Shown here piece by piece: positions 16,746-27,979 of a stretch of 64,000 nucleotides of DNA. The notes under the pieces were generated by a model that worked only from the letters and a program-made list of their open reading frames with translations, was not told where the DNA came from and made no database searches. The stretch is from Chryseobacterium mulctrae (GTDB lineage Bacteria > Bacteroidota > Bacteroidia > Flavobacteriales > Weeksellaceae), in contig NZ_VAJL01000001.1 in assembly GCF_006175945.1 (NCBI RefSeq), positions 2,356,001-2,420,000 of the forward strand. Direction: 5' to 3'. The position numbers and the translations under genes were made by a program. Numbering within the stretch: the stretch's first letter is position 1; each line of letters opens with the position of its first letter.

Positions 16746-18461
16746 TCAAGAAATAAATTCTGAAATAGAATCCACAATTCTTTCAGCTGATGTATCGCAA
16801 AAATCCATACCGGAATAATCTGGGTTTAAACCACCAATAAAGGGAACGGACATATTATAAAACCTTTTGTTGGCTACCGCATAAATATCTTTATTTTCAA
16901 AATGATCTCCGATATTTAAACCTGTGACCAATAAATAATATTTGCCGGTAGAATCCTGTTTAACATTTGGATTTCCTTTCGATACTTCTTCTTCCGCTGC
17001 GTTATGATCTTTAAAATACAAAAATCCGGTAGAAATCAATTGATCATCTTTTAAACTTTCAAACGGAAAATCTCCATAATTCATCGGCTTTTGCCCGATT
17101 GCATCCACGAACATATTGTATTTTACTTCCTGAGTTTTTCCATTCTTAACAATTTTATACACTGCACCGAAATTTTCGTTAGGAACAACTTCACTATCTC
17201 GGTCAACGGAAAAGCTTTCTAACACATTTGCATGATACAAAGCCATTATTTCATGATACGAGGATTGAGGAAGCGAAGCAATGATAATAGAAATTAGAGG
17301 CATTAATTTACCTTTTAATCGCAACATATCTTCAGCAGGAAAATGCTTTGCAGGATAATTTACCGCATAACTAAATGCAGAAAGTATTTCTTTCCAAACG
17401 ATCGATTGATTTCTGTTTATTGATTTTTGTGCTTCAGTAAATTCTGCTTTCAATAATACAAAACTGTCTAACTCATTTCTGATTTTAAGCATTTCTTCCA
17501 CAAATTCTTCGATAGATAAATCTTTTACCCTGTCGTAAAATTTCTCATCCTTAACTTTCAATCGGTCTAAAAAGTTTTTTTTGTAGACATAATCTAAATC
17601 TACAAAACCACCATTTTTATTTTTGTATTGGTGTATCTCATCATTTGACATTGTCCATTTAGTATCAAATGCTTCATCTTCTGTATGAAATCTTAAAGCA
17701 GGAAGAAATCCACACAATGAATAAAGATGTATTTTAAAATCTGGACTTTCATCGGATAATATATATTCTAGTGAACCATCATTTAATTTCTTATAAGTTC
17801 CGTTGCAACGCGAAAGGGTTTTAATTGCATCAACGGCAGTAAGTGAAGCACCTCTAACCGCTACAGGAAAATTCATCGTACCTGCAAATTTTGAAGGCGG
17901 ATAAGGGGAGTCAAACCAATTTTCTACTTGTCCTTCAAAATCTTTATTCCACATATGGCCTGTGCAAATAACGAGAAAGTCCGACTTACAGGTTTCACTT
18001 TCAGTTATTATATGAAAACTATCTCCGTAATTTTTGATATTTTCAACATTAACATTTAAATACAATTCTACCTCAACACCCATTTTAATGATTTCAGACA
18101 CATATATTTTGAACTGTTCCTCTAAATAATTTCCTAATAGAAGTCTTGGAATTACTTCATATTCATTAATATTTCCACCCTTAACAAAATCTTCAAACCC
18201 TTGGTCAGGTTTTCTGTTGATATAATCTGTAAAAGACTCGAATAATACGGGCAACTCGTTTGCACTAACATTGGCCACGTGTTCTTCTTTACTGCCATAT
18301 TTTCCATAAGGCATACCTACTCCAAATCTTTCGTTTCGTTCAAATACAAAAATCTTTTTGAGTTGAAGTTTATTTTCATAAATATGTTTCAGCATAAAAA
18401 GTGCTGCAGGTCCGCCACCAATCAATGATATGGTTGAACTGTGGATAGAATTATTTTCCAA
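16746..18461 (-). CDS. FAD/NAD(P)-binding protein (NAD_binding_9-like)
   Basis: A 571-residue protein starting with a Rossmann dinucleotide-binding motif SLIGGGPAALFMLKHI (residues about 12-27), followed by FVFERNERFGVGMPYG and LVICTGH, the layout of the FAD-NAD(P)-binding family PF13454 related to hydroxyacylglutathione-type oxidoreductases. The substrate is unknown; cytosolic. It lies 155 bp downstream of katE in the same orientation, so it may share its stress-related expression. It belongs to the 10.1-kb inserted block. Confidence 0.75.
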   Translation of the reverse strand: MENNSIHSSTISLIGGGPAALFMLKHIYENKLQLKKIFVFERNERFGVGMPYGKYGSKEEHVANVSANELPVLFESFTDYINRKPDQGFEDFVKGGNINEYEVIPRLLLGNYLEEQFKIYVSEIIKMGVEVELYLNVNVENIKNYGDSFHIITESETCKSDFLVICTGHMWNKDFEGQVENWFDSPYPPSKFAGTMNFPVAVRGASLTAVDAIKTLSRCNGTYKKLNDGSLEYILSDESPDFKIHLYSLCGFLPALRFHTEDEAFDTKWTMSNDEIHQYKNKNGGFVDLDYVYKKNFLDRLKVKDEKFYDRVKDLSIEEFVEEMLKIRNELDSFVLLKAEFTEAQKSINRNQSIVWKEILSAFSYAVNYPAKHFPAEDMLRLKGKLMPLISIIIASLPQSSYHEIMALYHANVLESFSVDRDSEVVPNENFGAVYKIVKNGKTQEVKYNMFVDAIGQKPMNYGDFPFESLKDDQLISTGFLYFKDHNAAEEEVSKGNPNVKQDSTGKYYLLVTGLNIGDHFENKDIYAVANKRFYNMSVPFIGGLNPDYSGMDFCDTSAERIVDSISEFIS

Positions 18462-18616
18462 TGAGTTATTTTAAAATTATTATTGAAAGATATATAAAGA
18501 CAAATAAATAAAAAAAATATCCTCAAATTATAATTTTACCAAAAGAGGTTTCAATTTATATTTAAGGATATGGTTAAAATGATAACATTACCAGTAAGTT
18601 AAAATTCTGATATTTA

Positions 18617-20743
18617 TTATTTTAGTTTCGGTTCTCGATCCCAATTTCTGTGTTGTTTTAAAGTATTTATAAATTTTTTAACATCACTAGTCAGGATAAA
18701 TGCATTATCGTCTTTGCCTGCCTTTGCAAAAAGTGGCGCCTTTGAATAAAACATTTCAGAACCATTACAGCCGCCAATCACTTTGCAATGTTTGATGGCA
18801 TCGTTTGCAAATTCTACTGCGTTGGAAATTTCTGATACCGCCTTGAAATTTTGCTCACCGCCCACAATATATACTGCGTCAAAAAGTACAGAAGCTGTAT
18901 TAAAGTAAGTGTCCTTTACCTCAAATTCCTTTCCTTCGCTATCTTTCACTTTTCCTAATTTTGGAGCAATAGGGCAAGCTTCAGCTCCTTCCTTCTCTAG
19001 CTCATTTTTAAGTTCGGCAAAAGAACCAGCATCAAAACCATCCGTAACAAAAACCGCTATTTTTCTAGATTTTATACTATCTTTTTTAGTATTCGCCATA
19101 CTTAAAGCATCCGATTTTTTGGTAGCCGGCTCTTTGATTACTGATGCCACATCTGCAGGACTTTGGTCTGCATTGTGTACATGGTTATCTACTGGTACTG
19201 CTTCTTTCGGTGCCTCTAAGCCTAATTTCTCTGCCACATACGATGAAAGATCTAAACTGATATTGCTAAGTTGCTGAACGACTCTTTCGCGAATTGCCGG
19301 GGATTTTACCTTTGATAATTCAAATGAAAATGCGTCTTTTATATGATTTTTTTCGTACGTGGATTGGGAGTTAAAAAACATTTTTGCTTGACTGTAGTGG
19401 TCGCGGAAACTTTCGCTTCTACCTCTGATGATATGTGCATCAATTTTTTCACCATGAGAAATGAAACCGCCTTCTGTTGCTTTTGCTAAGAAAGGACAGC
19501 CACCTGCAACCGAATTTGGAGTGTAATGCGATTTTTCTTTATAGATTCTATGCTGTGCAAAACCATCCCGAAGTGTATTATGAGCATCATTTAATGGTCT
19601 GTTGATTGGAAGTTGAGTGAAATTAGCACCGCCTAATCGATGCATTTGTGTATCGTGATAAGAAAAGATTCTTCCCTGCAATAAGGGATCATTACTGAAA
19701 TCAATCCCAGGAACAATATTTCCCGGAGAGAAAGCGGACTGCTCGTTTTCCGCGAAGAAATTGTCAGGATTTCTATTTAAAGTCATCTTCCCAATAATTT
19801 CTACAGGAACTAATTCTTCAGGAATCAATTTGGTAGGGTCTAGAATGTCAAAATCAAATTTAAACTCATCTTCTTCAGGAATAATCTGAACGCCAAATTC
19901 CCATTCAGGGAAATTGCCTTTTTCAATGTTTTCCCATAAATCTTCACGGTGGAAATCTGAATTTTTCCCGGAAATTTTTTGCGCTTCATCCCAACAAACG
20001 GAATGTACACCCAAAACCGGCTTCCAGTGGAATTTTACAAAATGCGCTTTCCCTTTTTTATTTACTAGTTTGAAAGTATGCACTCCAAAACCTTCCATCA
20101 TTCTTAAGCTTCGCGGGATCGCTCTGTCGCTCATCGTCCACATGATCATGTGCGAGGCTTCCGGAGATAGAGAAACAAAATCCCAGAAGGTATCGTGAGC
20201 GGATGCGGCTTGTGGCATTTCGTTATCAGGTTCCGGTTTTACAGCATGCACAACATCCGGAAATTTCATTGCATCCTGAATGAAAAATACCGGTATATTA
20301 TTTCCAACGAGGTCGAAATTACCTTGGTTGGTATAGAATTTTACTGCAAATCCTCTTACATCTCGAGCCAAATCTGTCGAACCTTTAAATCCTGCTACAG
20401 TAGAAAGTCTTACAAACACGGGGGTTTCTTTTCCAACGCCATTGAGAAAATCGGCGGACGTATATTCGCTCATATCTTTTTGAAGGGTGAAAATTCCATG
20501 CGCCGCCGCAGCTCTCGCGTGCACAACTCTTTCTGGAATTCTTTCCCGGTCGAAATGTGCTAGTTTTTCTCTTAAAAGAAAATCTTCTAAAAGGGAAGGT
20601 CCTCTTTCTCCTGCTTTCAAAGAATTGTGGGAATCATGTACAGGAATGCCGTGTTCCGAGACGAATGTCTTTCCGTCGTTCGAGATGAAGTTTTTAGAAA
20701 GGTCATCAATTTTTGCGCTGTGATTTGGTTTTTCTTTTTTCAT
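18617..20743 (-). CDS. katE: large-subunit monofunctional catalase (HPII type)
   Basis: A 708-residue catalase: 2 H2O2 to 2 H2O + O2 in the cytosol. The heme-catalase core (about residues 25-500) shows the catalytic His block RVVHARAAAAHG, the Asn block LVGNNIPVFFIQDAMKFPDV, and the proximal Tyr block RIFSYHDTQMHRLGGANF. The C-terminal 150 residues are the DJ-1/PfpI-like domain characteristic of large catalases (KIAVFVTDGFDAGSFAELKN, VIGGCNGSEM). Length fits KatE. It is carried on the inserted block, so it is probably an accessory catalase rather than the only one. Confidence 0.95.
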   Translation of the reverse strand: MKKEKPNHSAKIDDLSKNFISNDGKTFVSEHGIPVHDSHNSLKAGERGPSLLEDFLLREKLAHFDRERIPERVVHARAAAAHGIFTLQKDMSEYTSADFLNGVGKETPVFVRLSTVAGFKGSTDLARDVRGFAVKFYTNQGNFDLVGNNIPVFFIQDAMKFPDVVHAVKPEPDNEMPQAASAHDTFWDFVSLSPEASHMIMWTMSDRAIPRSLRMMEGFGVHTFKLVNKKGKAHFVKFHWKPVLGVHSVCWDEAQKISGKNSDFHREDLWENIEKGNFPEWEFGVQIIPEEDEFKFDFDILDPTKLIPEELVPVEIIGKMTLNRNPDNFFAENEQSAFSPGNIVPGIDFSNDPLLQGRIFSYHDTQMHRLGGANFTQLPINRPLNDAHNTLRDGFAQHRIYKEKSHYTPNSVAGGCPFLAKATEGGFISHGEKIDAHIIRGRSESFRDHYSQAKMFFNSQSTYEKNHIKDAFSFELSKVKSPAIRERVVQQLSNISLDLSSYVAEKLGLEAPKEAVPVDNHVHNADQSPADVASVIKEPATKKSDALSMANTKKDSIKSRKIAVFVTDGFDAGSFAELKNELEKEGAEACPIAPKLGKVKDSEGKEFEVKDTYFNTASVLFDAVYIVGGEQNFKAVSEISNAVEFANDAIKHCKVIGGCNGSEMFYSKAPLFAKAGKDDNAFILTSDVKKFINTLKQHRNWDREPKLK

Positions 20744-21385
20744 AATATAATATTTATTTGCTTTGATTTTTTTATCTCGCTCGACTACATCCCTAAAAAT
20801 TGCATGTAATATTCCGTTTCTTTCAAAGGAGTAACCAGCAATCCTTTTTATTTTAAAGAAAAATTTAATTTAAAATCCATCTCATACGGGCTATGTTAAT
20901 CAATTTTAATCAAAACTAATGCTGTGCTCTGAAAAGTTCGGTGTAGGATAAATAAATTCCTATACAATAGAATGGATCATTTCTACATTTTGCTAACAAT
21001 CCTCAATGTAATCTCCAAATTATTTTACCGCATAGAATCATATTTTGATTAACCATGAAAGGTGCATCATTTAACTTTTTAACCATGGCAAATTAAATGC
21101 CATTTTTAAATTGTATGAATTATTTTTTTTGTGAAATTTTCGTCCGAATAATAAATAGTACAACAGATTGATCATTCTCATCTATTTTAAAACTCATTTG
21201 AACTTAATAGTTCATCAATGCGATTGATTTCATTAAGTTTTTTTCCATTGTTTAAGATCGAATTTTAATAAGCTGCAATTTTCGATCGCCCGTTAATGAT
21301 AGAAACAAGATTAAATTGATAGTCATATTGGTATAAAAAAGAAAAGCATTTTTTTTGTCTCTAAAAATTAATTTTTTAAATCATA
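20744..21385. other. 640-bp intergenic gap, no gene seen
   Basis: AT-rich DNA between katE and an IS5-type element. No coding frame, RNA-like structure or cassette motif is seen. The katE promoter must lie at its left end, but I find no TAnnTTTG box at a convincing distance. Confidence 0.5.
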
Positions 21386-22295
21386 GAGCCTGTTTAAAAA
21401 TTAAATTAGAAAAATTCGTATGGCGTTTATTTTATAAAATAATCTTATAAAAAAAACTGATTGTCAGTTGTTTATGTTGTTTATTTTCCGTAACTTGTTG
21501 GTTACTAATCAATTAAATTACAGTGAAAAATTACTCAACAAACATTTCTGACAATCAGTGGCAATTTATAAAAAAGACTTTGAACCTCAATGACAGAAAG
21601 CGAAAATATGGTTTAAGAACCATTTGGAACGCCATAATGTATTTGGTGAAAACCGGTTGCCAATGGAGGATGTTACCCAATGATTTTCCGAAATGGGAAT
21701 TGGTCTATTACTATTACAGCAAATGGGCAAATGCAGAGGATTTTGATCTGCTTCTTTCGAAATTACGGGAAAAAGTCAGGTTGAAAAGAAATCAAAAAAG
21801 AGAACCGAGTTTAGGCATAATGGACAGTCAGAGTGTAAGATGGGGAAACAACCGCTCATTAAATGGTTTTGACGGGAATAAAAAAGTAAAAGGAATTAAA
21901 AGACATGTGGTGGTTGATAAAAACGGATTTTTATTAGCAATAATGGTTACTGTAGCCAATGTTCATGACAGTAAAGCTGTTGATTTTCTCATGAGAACTT
22001 TGGCATATTTCTTAAGTCCTGTGAAGATTATTCTTGCTGATGGAGGTTACAGAGGAGAAATCATAGAACAGGTGAAAAATAAGTTTGCTTATCTAATCAA
22101 TGTGGTGATGAGAAATGATGAAAAGAAAACAGATTTTAAGCCCTTTTCTAAAAGATGGATTATTGAACGGACATTTTCCTGGTTTGATAACGACAGGAGA
22201 TTATGCAGGAATTACGAATTACTAATGGAAAATTCTGAAAATATGGTAAAATTATCCACTATAAAAAATTTATTGAATAAAATTTAAACAGGCTC
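21386..22295 (+). mobile_element. IS5-type insertion sequence, complete copy
   Basis: About 910 bp bounded by inverted repeats GAGCCTGTTTAAA and TTTAAACAGGCTC, with one transposase gene. A second, truncated direct copy starts at 24553, so the two flank the TonB-receptor gene like a composite transposon. Confidence 0.9.
21523..22287 (+). CDS. IS5-family transposase
   Basis: A 254-residue DDE transposase: N-terminal DUF4096-like block (DNQWQFIKKTLNLNDRKRKY, GLRTIWNAIMYLVKTGCQWR), first Asp in LGIMDSQSVRWGNN, second Asp in IILADGGYRGEI, and the Y/E region KRWIIERTFSWFDNDRRLCR. Length is normal for a single-frame IS5 member. The start codon is ATG or the upstream GTG just after AATTACA. Probably active. 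Confidence 0.9.
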   Translation: MKNYSTNISDNQWQFIKKTLNLNDRKRKYGLRTIWNAIMYLVKTGCQWRMLPNDFPKWELVYYYYSKWANAEDFDLLLSKLREKVRLKRNQKREPSLGIMDSQSVRWGNNRSLNGFDGNKKVKGIKRHVVVDKNGFLLAIMVTVANVHDSKAVDFLMRTLAYFLSPVKIILADGGYRGEIIEQVKNKFAYLINVVMRNDEKKTDFKPFSKRWIIERTFSWFDNDRRLCRNYELLMENSENMVKLSTIKNLLNKI

Positions 22296-22328
22296 TTATT
22301 ATATTGTAAAATTATAATTAGATTTTCT

Positions 22329-22359
22329 TTTGCGAGATTATGAATAATTTTTAATTTTG
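22329..22359 (+). promoter_or_regulatory. Bacteroidota-type promoter for the TonB receptor
   Basis: TTTG at 22329-22332 and TAATTTTG at 22352-22359, separated by 19 bp, match the -33/-7 (TTTG, TAnnTTTG) promoter of this phylum. The receptor ATG is 38 bp downstream. Confidence 0.6.
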
Positions 22360-22396
22360 TTTATTCTAAATAAAAATAATTACACACTACTACCAA

Positions 22397-24541
22397 ATGA
22401 AAAAAACACTATTATGCTTAGGGAGTGTATTCCTTGTATCGGGAATTGCAAAAGCCCAGAAAAATGTTATTAAGGTAAATGATTCTGTTAAACAAGGAAG
22501 GCTTGATGAAGTCATTATAACAGTAACCAGGACACCAGAGATAATAAAGAAAACAGCCTCAACAGTACACATTGTCAACCGTAAAGAAATTGAAGAGCAA
22601 GCTGCAATTTCTCCGGATCTTAGTAACATCCTTGCTTATCAGGTTCCCGGATTGGCTTTTGGAAATAATCTGGTCGGAAACAGAGGGCAAACATTAAGAG
22701 GAAGAAATGTATTGATAATGATAGACGGAATTCCACAATCCAGCCCGCTTCGGAATAACGACAGAGAGATTAGAAGTATAGATCCTTCTGTACTTGAAAG
22801 AATTGAAGTTGTTAAAGGAGCAACATCTATTTATGGAAATGGTGCAGAAGGAGGGATTATTAATTATATAACTCAAAAAGATAATTCGAAAAAGTCAATA
22901 TCCGGAAAAACTGTCTTGGGGTTTACGGGGCATGAATTATTCAATAACAAGATGTTTAAATCTGAGGGAGGAGCCGGATATAGAATATCACAGAGCTTTT
23001 ATGGAAAGCTGGGCAAATTTGATTATCTGGTAAACGGAACCTTCACAGAGAATGGCGTTAAGATAGATGGAGAAGGTTTAGTCCAAAACCCCAGATATGG
23101 ACTTGGTGAAACAAAGGTAAATAATGCCTTTGCAAAATTGGGTTATTCCTTCAATGACAAAAGCAGAATAGAATTGATGTACAATTACTATTCTAGTTTG
23201 CAGGATTCCAAATATATCCTGGATAAAGGAAAGTATGGTGAAAGGCCGTCAACTGGTAAAATAGGAGAAAGTCTTGGTGTAAAAGAAGGAACTAAATATA
23301 ATCACAACGCTTATTTGAAATATAGCAATACTTCTATATTCCGTAATACATCGTTCAATGCATCCGTTTATTTTCAAGACTTTTATACAATTTACGACTA
23401 CAGAGAAGCTCCCCGTTGGAAAACAGGTGGCCAATCTGCAATTCTGGAAAAGAAATATGGCTTTCGTACCGACTTTAATACAGAATTCAGAAAAGAAGGT
23501 ATATTAAAAGCTTCACTTACTTATGGTATAGATTTACTGAATGAACATACTACGCAGCCATTAGTAGATGGCAGAGTATGGGTTCCTGAATTGAATATGA
23601 TGGCATTTGCACCATTTATACAAAGTAAACTATATCTTACGGAAGATTTAACAGTAAAAATGGGAAGCCGTTGGGATTTAATGAATATAAAAGTTCCGGA
23701 TTATACAACGCTTCCTTCCGGAAAAGACAGTGCTTTTAATGTCCAGGGAGGAAGTCTGAAGTATAAAAACTTCTCATACAATGCCGGACTTAGTTATACC
23801 GCCTTTAGCTATTTCCAGCCATTTACATCCTATTCCAGAGGATTCAACATTTATGATCTTGGACGTGTACTGAGAGATGCTAAAAGTAATGTGCTAAACG
23901 AAATTAACACAGAACCCGTTGTAGTAGACAGCTACGAAATAGGTTTTAATAGTAAAATAGGTAAAGTTATAGACTTTTCTGCAAGTTATTTTTATAATTA
24001 CTCTAAGCTTGGTGCAGATTTAGTTTCTGTGAATGGTTTTTGGACACCATTGCGAGCACCACAATATATTAGTGGAGTAGATCTTGTAATGAATGTTTAT
24101 CCGGCAAGAGGATTGAATATAGGCGTGAATTATACTTATCAGGAAGGGAAGGTAGATGTAAATAATGACAATACCTATCAAAAATATCTGAGCGGGTTGA
24201 GAATTGCTCCGCCAAGACTAAATTCTTATGTTAAATGGATGTCAGATGATAAAAAACTGAATTTAGGTCTATATCATATGTACTCATTCAAAAGGGATCG
24301 GTTTTCTCCGGATAAATCTGGGAAATATGAAGAAGGAGAAGGGCCTGTAGAATCTTTCAATCTATTCAACTTTCAGGGAAGTTATAAATTTAATCAGTTT
24401 ATAATGTTAGGGCTGGGAGTAGAGAACCTGTTTAATAAAACCTATTTTACTCCTACATCTATGTACACTGCAAGAGATGCTGAATATGTAAGAGGTAATG
24501 GAAGATATTATACATTGACATTAAGTTTTAAATACTGGTAG
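22397..24541 (+). CDS. TonB-dependent outer-membrane receptor, siderophore type
   Basis: A 714-residue protein with a signal peptide ending at KAQ (about residue 21), a plug domain (residues about 40-165: LDEVIITVTRTPEIIKKTAS as TonB-box region and plug start, RGRNVLIMIDGIPQSSPLRN, VEVVKGATSIYGNGAEGGII-like block) and a 22-strand barrel ending in aromatic FKYW. The plug and SFKYW-type end are those of ferric-siderophore receptors of the IutA/FhuE kind; the exact ligand cannot be told. It imports its ligand across the outer membrane using TonB energy. It is alone between two direct IS5-type copies with its own promoter; no transporter or regulator genes accompany it, which suggests movement as a single gene. 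Confidence 0.88.
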   Translation: MKKTLLCLGSVFLVSGIAKAQKNVIKVNDSVKQGRLDEVIITVTRTPEIIKKTASTVHIVNRKEIEEQAAISPDLSNILAYQVPGLAFGNNLVGNRGQTLRGRNVLIMIDGIPQSSPLRNNDREIRSIDPSVLERIEVVKGATSIYGNGAEGGIINYITQKDNSKKSISGKTVLGFTGHELFNNKMFKSEGGAGYRISQSFYGKLGKFDYLVNGTFTENGVKIDGEGLVQNPRYGLGETKVNNAFAKLGYSFNDKSRIELMYNYYSSLQDSKYILDKGKYGERPSTGKIGESLGVKEGTKYNHNAYLKYSNTSIFRNTSFNASVYFQDFYTIYDYREAPRWKTGGQSAILEKKYGFRTDFNTEFRKEGILKASLTYGIDLLNEHTTQPLVDGRVWVPELNMMAFAPFIQSKLYLTEDLTVKMGSRWDLMNIKVPDYTTLPSGKDSAFNVQGGSLKYKNFSYNAGLSYTAFSYFQPFTSYSRGFNIYDLGRVLRDAKSNVLNEINTEPVVVDSYEIGFNSKIGKVIDFSASYFYNYSKLGADLVSVNGFWTPLRAPQYISGVDLVMNVYPARGLNIGVNYTYQEGKVDVNNDNTYQKYLSGLRIAPPRLNSYVKWMSDDKKLNLGLYHMYSFKRDRFSPDKSGKYEEGEGPVESFNLFNFQGSYKFNQFIMLGLGVENLFNKTYFTPTSMYTARDAEYVRGNGRYYTLTLSFKYW

Positions 24542-24552
24542 TGCATTATTAA

Positions 24553-25125
24553 GAGCCTGTTTAAAAATTAAATTAGAAAAATTCGTACGGCGTTTATTTT
24601 ATAAAATAATCTTATAAAAAACTGATTGTCAGTTGTTTATGTTGTTTATTTTCCGTAACTTGTTGGTTACTAATCAATTAAATTACAGTGAAAAATTACT
24701 CGACAAACATTTCTGACAATCAGTGGCAATTTATAAAAAAGACTTTGAACCTCAATGACAGAAAGCGAAAATATGGTTTAAGAACCATTTGGAACGCCAT
24801 AATGTATTTGGTGAAAACCGGTTGCCAATGGAGGATGTTACCCAATGATTTTCCGAAATGGGAATTGGTCTATTACTATTACAGCAAATGGGCAAATGCA
24901 GAGGATTTTGATCTGCTTCTTTCGAAATTACGGGAAAAAGTCAGGTTGAAAAGAAATCAAAAAAGAGAACCGAGTTTAGGCATAATGGACAGTCAGAGTG
25001 TAAGATGGGGAAACAACCGCTCATTAAATGGTTTTGACGGGAATAAAAAAGTAAAAGGAATTAAAAGACATGTGGTGGTTGATAAAAACGGATTTTTATT
25101 AGCAATAATGGTTACTGTAGCCAAT
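24553..25125 (+). mobile_element. IS5-type insertion sequence, right end missing
   Basis: Same left inverted repeat and nearly the same sequence as 21386-22295 up to GTAGCCAAT at about 25125, where an IS3 left end takes over. It is a second direct copy bordering the TonB-receptor gene. Confidence 0.88.
24688..25125 (+). pseudogene. IS5-family transposase, truncated
   Basis: Identical in translation to the first 146 residues of the transposase at 21523-22287, then cut off after MVTVAN; the last residues of the open frame come from the IS3 end. It lacks the second catalytic Asp and the Glu, so it is inactive. Confidence 0.88.
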
Positions 25126-25316
25126 TGTAATCTTCCCGAAAAACCGGAACATTTAAAAATATAGTTTTTAAATTTGGAAGACAATGAAAAACAGTAAATT
25201 TTCAGAAGTTCAGATCATTAAGATTCTATCTGAACAAAATCAAGGCAAAACAGTGAATGAGATCTGCCGGGAGCACGGCATCAGCCAGCCGACATTTTAC
25301 AAATGGAAGAGTAAAT
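25126..25316 (+). mobile_element. IS3-family element, left-end fragment with orfA start
   Basis: The sequence starts TGTAATCTTCCCG, a typical IS3 terminus, interrupting the IS5-type copy. From ATG 25184 it encodes NSKFSEVQIIKILSEQNQGK then ICREHGISQPTFYKWKSK, the HTH_Tnp_1 domain of OrfA. It is cut by the next IS5 element at 25317. The rest of OrfA and OrfB are absent. Confidence 0.78.
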
Positions 25317-25931
<615 letters not shown>

Positions 25932-26026
25932 TTAATGAGTATTGTAATAATCTTTTATTGGCTTAACTTATACTAATGATTCTAACAAAAATATTTATCT
26001 CGTATGCAAACTACTAGAAAGGATAA

Positions 26027-27778
26027 TTATAGAGGTAAGTTATTAATTTCAGAAATATTTAATTCGCTCTCTATCATATTATTTGTTTCAGCTTTAATAA
26101 TAGTCTGGTCAATATTTGAATCTTTTGGGATTGGTAAAACTTGATACAAATTAACCTCTGCTCGAGTTATTGCGACATATTTTAAGCATTTTTCTTGATA
26201 TATCTGCCAATCCTGCAAATTTCCTTTTGTTGGCATAAAAGGTAAGGAGTCATAATTGAGAATGAAAACATTTTTAGATTCTAAACCCTTAGATTTATGA
26301 ATTGATGATAAAATTATGCTATCGTCGTTTTCATTACTGAAAAGTTTGCGTAAAGCTTCAATCATATCACTAAAATTTTCCGCTTCCTTAATATTGTGAT
26401 ATGAAAAAATAATAACATCTCTTATACTTTCAAATACTGTAATTTTTGTCTCATTATCCGAAAACTTTCTTTTGTAAGAGTTTAAAACTGTCTCAACATT
26501 TTCAATAAGATTTTCGTAAAAATCAGGGTTTTTGTGGAATTTACGGGGAATAAAATCTATTATCTCTTGAAGAATTTCTTCTTTACCAAGTATTTTACAA
26601 CTTTTCCCCAAACTTATTAATTTAAAGAATGTAAGTACAATATCTTTGTTAAACCTTGAAAGTATAAAATCCTTATGTTGAACAATTTTTAAGATTTCAT
26701 TATATTCGATTTTTGTTACTTTTCCTTCAAGAACATTTGTAGTAGAAATATCATCCCTAATGTCTTTTGCTAACGAAACAACACTTTTACTGCATCTAAA
26801 ACAATTTGTCAGATTGAAAGTTTCCGGATTTAATAGTTTTTTTATATTATTGAACGATTCTGGTGAAGCACCTGCAAATCCATAAATAGATTGAAAAGGA
26901 TCTCCTACAGCAAAAACTCTACCTCCTGTCTTTTTGTAATATTTCATCACAATTTTTAATTGAGCATTCGATAAATCTTGACATTCATCAACGAAAATAA
27001 TATCATATTTATAAAATGATGTATAATTAAAAACATCAGGTAAAAATATCATATCCGAATAATCAATATTTTGATTTTTTTCTGCATTTTCAATCCCTTT
27101 TTTAATTACTAAGGAAACAATTTTTGTATAACAGTCAAGTTCTATATTACAGTTCAGATCTATATCTAAACCGTAAAATTTAGCAATCTTTGCAATTCCT
27201 TCTCTCCCTTGATTATAACTTAAGGTCAGTCTAGATAACGATAACAATTTTTTGAAGTTATTGTCCGCAATTTCGTAGAAAGAAAGTTCCTCTACCTCTC
27301 GCATTTTATAATTTGAAAAATCTTCCGGATCAGAGAAATCTATTTCTTTTTTTAATTTTTTCTTCTTTTCAAATGTTTCTTTCAGTTTAGCAAAAGCATC
27401 TTTCACATCATTTTGACGTAAATCATTTAAAGGATCTTTTCCTAAGTATTTAGAAAGTATTTTATCATATTTATCGGCATCAATATTACAATCTTTGAAT
27501 TTATTGTTATTCATTTTTAGAATATTTAAACCTAAAGCATAAGTTGTTTTTACGAATACAGGTCTTGAAAAATTCTGTACTTTTTGACTTATTTCAGTTT
27601 GAATTTTTTTGTTGAAAGCACAAAATAAAATTTTCTTGTTAATAGGCAAATGTTTAATCCCTTCAATTAATGTTGATGTTTTTCCTGAACCTGCAACGGC
27701 ATCAATAATTCCATTATTTTGTTCAGAATTAAAAAAGCGGAAAATTTTTTCCTGTTCAACAGTTGGAATAAATGACAT
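26027..27778 (-). CDS. UvrD/Rep-type (SF1) DNA helicase
   Basis: A 583-residue SF1A helicase: Q-motif region near residue 8, Walker A DAVAGSGKTSTLIEG (Gly-30 to Thr-34), Walker B IIFVDECQDLSNAQ (about 255-270), motif III GDPFQSIYGFAGA, motif V SSIHKSKGLESKNVFIL, motif VI YVAITRAEVNLYQV. All ATPase residues look intact, so it should move on single-stranded DNA using ATP. It is shorter than UvrD and PcrA, as in the small helicases found in accessory and defence loci. It occupies one cassette interval alone (motifs 25916 and 27980). A TATTTTTG box about 120 bp upstream of the start may be its own promoter. A role in defence is only inferred from neighbours. Confidence 0.85.
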   Translation of the reverse strand: MSFIPTVEQEKIFRFFNSEQNNGIIDAVAGSGKTSTLIEGIKHLPINKKILFCAFNKKIQTEISQKVQNFSRPVFVKTTYALGLNILKMNNNKFKDCNIDADKYDKILSKYLGKDPLNDLRQNDVKDAFAKLKETFEKKKKLKKEIDFSDPEDFSNYKMREVEELSFYEIADNNFKKLLSLSRLTLSYNQGREGIAKIAKFYGLDIDLNCNIELDCYTKIVSLVIKKGIENAEKNQNIDYSDMIFLPDVFNYTSFYKYDIIFVDECQDLSNAQLKIVMKYYKKTGGRVFAVGDPFQSIYGFAGASPESFNNIKKLLNPETFNLTNCFRCSKSVVSLAKDIRDDISTTNVLEGKVTKIEYNEILKIVQHKDFILSRFNKDIVLTFFKLISLGKSCKILGKEEILQEIIDFIPRKFHKNPDFYENLIENVETVLNSYKRKFSDNETKITVFESIRDVIIFSYHNIKEAENFSDMIEALRKLFSNENDDSIILSSIHKSKGLESKNVFILNYDSLPFMPTKGNLQDWQIYQEKCLKYVAITRAEVNLYQVLPIPKDSNIDQTIIKAETNNMIESELNISEINNLPL

Positions 27779-27979
27779 TGTGTGATTATTTTGTTTTTTG
27801 GCTATTTTTTATAATTGGCTATAACTATATACCGAATATCTTTCTGTTTTGCGTAGATATGCATAAATAATGGAGCCTTTTTTTTAGTTTACAGCACCTC
27901 AAAAATATTTAATATCATCTGTATTAGTGTAGAAATAATTTTACTCCAGACCGAGTATTAATAAGTATTTCTTTCACTG

